Part shown: positions 5,411 to 6,915 of the stretch, piece after piece
Position numbering within the stretch: position 1 is the first letter of the stretch
Layout: each line of letters begins with the position of its first letter
From: an uncultured Collinsella sp.
GTDB taxonomy: Bacteria; Actinomycetota; Coriobacteriia; Coriobacteriales; Coriobacteriaceae
Length of the DNA stretch: 6,915 nt
NCBI GenBank assembly: GCA_900541665.1
Contig: UQKV01000075.1
Location: 1-6,915, forward strand
Direction: 5' to 3'
Position numbers and translations under genes: made by a program
Notes under the pieces: generated by a model
Seen by the model: only the letters and a program-made list of their open reading frames with translations
Told to the model about the DNA's origin: nothing
Database searches by the model: none

Positions 5411-5437
5411 CAGCATCGGCTATGTGTCGGCCGGCGC

Positions 5438-5881
5438 TTACGCCAATTTTGCGCCGACGATCTTTGCTGCTGCCGGCTTATCGAAGTTGCCGCCGGTGGC
5501 CTTGCCGAGAGCGCCCATGACCTGGCCCATCTGCTTCTTAGAGGTCGCACCCAGCTCGGCGATAACCTGCTCGATCAGGGCCTCGAGCTCCTCGCCCGAA
5601 ACCTGCGCGGGCAGCAGACTCTCCAGAATCTTGACCTGCTCGGTCAGGTTGTCGGTACGCTCCTGATCGGTACCGGCCTTAATGGACATCTCCAGCGTCT
5701 CGCTCGTCTGCTTAATCAGACGCTTGATCATGCTGTTGACATCTTCCTCGGTCACATCACGACGCTCGTTGACCTCGATGTTCTTCACCTCGGCCTTAAC
5801 CTGGCGAATGATAGACAGGCGAACCTTGTCCTTGGCCTTCATGGCCGCGATCATTTCCTTCTGCAGCTCTTCGTTGGTCAT
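5438..5881 (-). CDS. yqeY: GatB/YqeY domain-containing protein
   Basis: The 147-residue cytosolic protein matches the YqeY family throughout: a helical N-terminal half with MKAKDKVRLSIIRQVKAEVKN (14-34), then TEEDVNSMIKRLIKQTSETLEMSIKAG (44-70), LPAQVSGEELEALI (90-103), and the signature GATSKKQMGQVMGAL...GGNFDKPAAAKIV (111-142). Its C-terminal fold resembles the tRNA-binding tail of GatB/GatE, so a tRNA-linked role is often suggested. Its function remains poorly defined. The length is the family norm (about 148). The ATG at 5881 is preferred because GAGGAGG lies 8 bases upstream; the in-frame TTG at 5887 is too close to that site. It follows the foldase gene by 54 bases, with a GC-rich hairpin between, and ends at a strong terminator. 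Confidence 0.93.
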   Translation of the reverse strand: MTNEELQKEMIAAMKAKDKVRLSIIRQVKAEVKNIEVNERRDVTEEDVNSMIKRLIKQTSETLEMSIKAGTDQERTDNLTEQVKILESLLPAQVSGEELEALIEQVIAELGATSKKQMGQVMGALGKATGGNFDKPAAAKIVGAKLA

Positions 5882-5904
5882 CTGCAAATCCTCCTCAATA
5901 GTGC

Positions 5905-5930
5905 GGGCGGCACTCGCACGAGCGCCGCCC
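5905..5930 (-). repeat. GC-rich intercistronic hairpin between foldase gene and yqeY
   Basis: Twelve-base arms (gggcggcactcg / cgagcgccgccc on plus) surround a 2-base loop, with one position that is G-U in minus-strand RNA and C-A on plus. No T-run follows, so full termination is unlikely. It may protect the foldase mRNA 3' end or attenuate read-through into yqeY, whose ribosome site starts about 10 bases further on. Confidence 0.6.
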
Positions 5931-5935
5931 CATGA

Positions 5936-6915
5936 TTACTCAGTCGTCGACGAATCGTCGGTCGAACTCTTGGTGACGCCCTTCAGGCTGACGTTGTACG
6001 GCACGTCCTTGGGCATGGGGTTAACGGTGATGTCGGCATCCTTCTTGTACTGCTCCAGCCACTCGCTGTACGCGGTGCTTGCCGCCTGCGTCTTCACCAC
6101 ATTGGAGACGTACTTCTTGATGTCCTTGGGCACCTGCTTAATGTCATCGACCTGATTATCGACATGGAAGTAGTCGGTGCACTTGATGATGTGGTAACCA
6201 TAGGTCGACTCGACGATGTCGCTCACATCGCCCTTGTTGAGTCCCTCGAGCGCCGCCTGGTAGCTGTCGACGAAGGTGGTGAGCTTGTCCCAGCCCACAT
6301 CGCCCTTCTTATCCTTGGAGCCGGTATCGTCGGAGTACTGCTCCACGGCGTCCTCAAAGCTCAGCTCGCCGGAGTTAATCTTGTCCAGGCACTCCTGCGC
6401 CTTGGCCTTGGCGGCAGCCTTGTCCTCGTCAGATGCGTCGGAATCGACCTTGATCAGGATGTTCGACGAACGACGGGCATCGTTGTAGTTGGACAGGTTC
6501 TCATTGATGTAATCGACAATCTCGCTGTCCTTGGGCTTGCTGGTGGGCGCCACGGCATCCTTGAGCTTCTGCTGCGCCAGGCTCTCCTTGAGCGAATCCT
6601 TGTAGGTGTCCTCGGTGTAGCCGTAGGTCTTAAGGGTCTTCTTGAAAGTCTTGGCGCCGCCGGCACTCTTGCAGGCGTCCTTCCAGGCCTTCTCTACCTC
6701 CTCGTCCGAGACGGTCACGCCGTTTTCCTTCTGCGCTTGCTGAAGCAGAATCTGCTGCGTGTAGGAGTCGATGAGCTGCTTGCGATACTTCTTGGGCGTG
6801 AGGTCATTGTCGACCAGGTACTGCGCCCAGTCCTTGTCCTTGGTGTAGCCGTAGGACGTACGCATGCTCATGATCTGCTTGGTCACGGTGTCCTCGGTGA
6901 GGTTGGTGCCGTTGA
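5936..6915 (-). CDS. Parvulin-type peptidyl-prolyl isomerase / SurA-PrsA-like foldase (5' end outside window)
   Basis: The last 326 codons are visible; the frame stays open to the window edge (reading NGTNLTEDT before VTKQIM), so the N-terminus, probably a signal or lipoprotein peptide, is missing. The GTG at 6886 is an internal Val codon, not a start. Seen: a SurA_N-like chaperone helix bundle (SYTQQILLQQAQKENGVTVS and following), then a parvulin rotamase domain (from ARRSSNILIK to STYGYHIIKC; about 6477-6180) containing FEDAVEQYSDDTGSKDKKGDVGW. The C-terminus is Ser/Thr/Asp/Glu-rich. Such proteins act outside the membrane in folding secreted proteins. Oddity: the first catalytic-site histidine of the usual S-H-I-L motif is Asn (codon 6461-6463), whereas the second (GYHII, codon 6191-6193) is kept, so isomerase activity may be reduced. 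It leads an apparent operon with yqeY. Confidence 0.9.
   Translation of the reverse strand, partial: NGTNLTEDTVTKQIMSMRTSYGYTKDKDWAQYLVDNDLTPKKYRKQLIDSYTQQILLQQAQKENGVTVSDEEVEKAWKDACKSAGGAKTFKKTLKTYGYTEDTYKDSLKESLAQQKLKDAVAPTSKPKDSEIVDYINENLSNYNDARRSSNILIKVDSDASDEDKAAAKAKAQECLDKINSGELSFEDAVEQYSDDTGSKDKKGDVGWDKLTTFVDSYQAALEGLNKGDVSDIVESTYGYHIIKCTDYFHVDNQVDDIKQVPKDIKKYVSNVVKTQAASTAYSEWLEQYKKDADITVNPMPKDVPYNVSLKGVTKSSTDDSSTTE

Noticed and set aside
6884..6886. GTG at 6886 as the start of the foldase gene
   Set aside because: The frame continues upstream with NGTNLTEDT, a typical SurA_N-like lead-in, so the gene is simply cut by the window edge.

Overview
All seven credible protein genes lie on the minus strand. 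The core genes are GC-rich. They use near-consensus GGAGG-type ribosome binding sites and are tightly packed into operons. The gene set (SBP3/HisM-type amino-acid ABC operon, Cytidylate_kin2-like protein, YqeY, SurA/PrsA-like foldase, actinobacterial-style ATPase of the NPF..FG..P..GR / GARGTGKT type) and the recurrent short intergenic hairpins suggest a high-GC Gram-positive gut actinobacterium, most likely a Coriobacteriia member such as Collinsella. That assignment is recognition and inference, not a database match.

Reading in the direction of transcription (right to left): (1) 5936-6915 is the 3' part of a parvulin-type foldase, whose N-terminus lies beyond the window. It is followed by a GC-rich intercistronic hairpin, yqeY (5438-5881), and a strong intrinsic terminator (5378-5410). 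(2) After an intergenic stretch holding a palindromic hairpin, a possible operator and a -10-like box, a five-gene operon runs from 5224 to 1523: ABC ATPase, Tat/lipoprotein substrate-binding protein, two membrane permeases, and a cytidylate kinase-like protein. A perfect hairpin separates the last gene from the permeases. The operon ends in a long, perfect stem terminator at 1471-1516. The four ABC genes form a complete polar amino-acid importer (binding-protein features fit glutamate/glutamine/aspartate-type ligands). (3) A stand-alone AAA-type ATPase with a C-terminal winged helix (219-1334) is lower in GC than its neighbours. It is preceded by five helically phased CTCAA repeats and followed by a long imperfect hairpin and a second copy of the CCACCACAAAGG terminator.

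The most interesting part is the ATPase module. A 20-nt direct repeat (within the two terminators) brackets the gene, its composition differs from its surroundings, and an iteron- or operator-like phased array lies in its promoter region. This looks like an accessory, possibly self-regulated cassette. A second theme is a set of three intergenic hairpins sharing a GGGACAG core, reminiscent of REP/RAYT-type elements. No tRNA, rRNA, CRISPR array, integrase or transposase gene was seen. No gene-free stretch exceeds 300 bases; the gaps at 1-218, 1335-1522 and 5225-5437 are described below.
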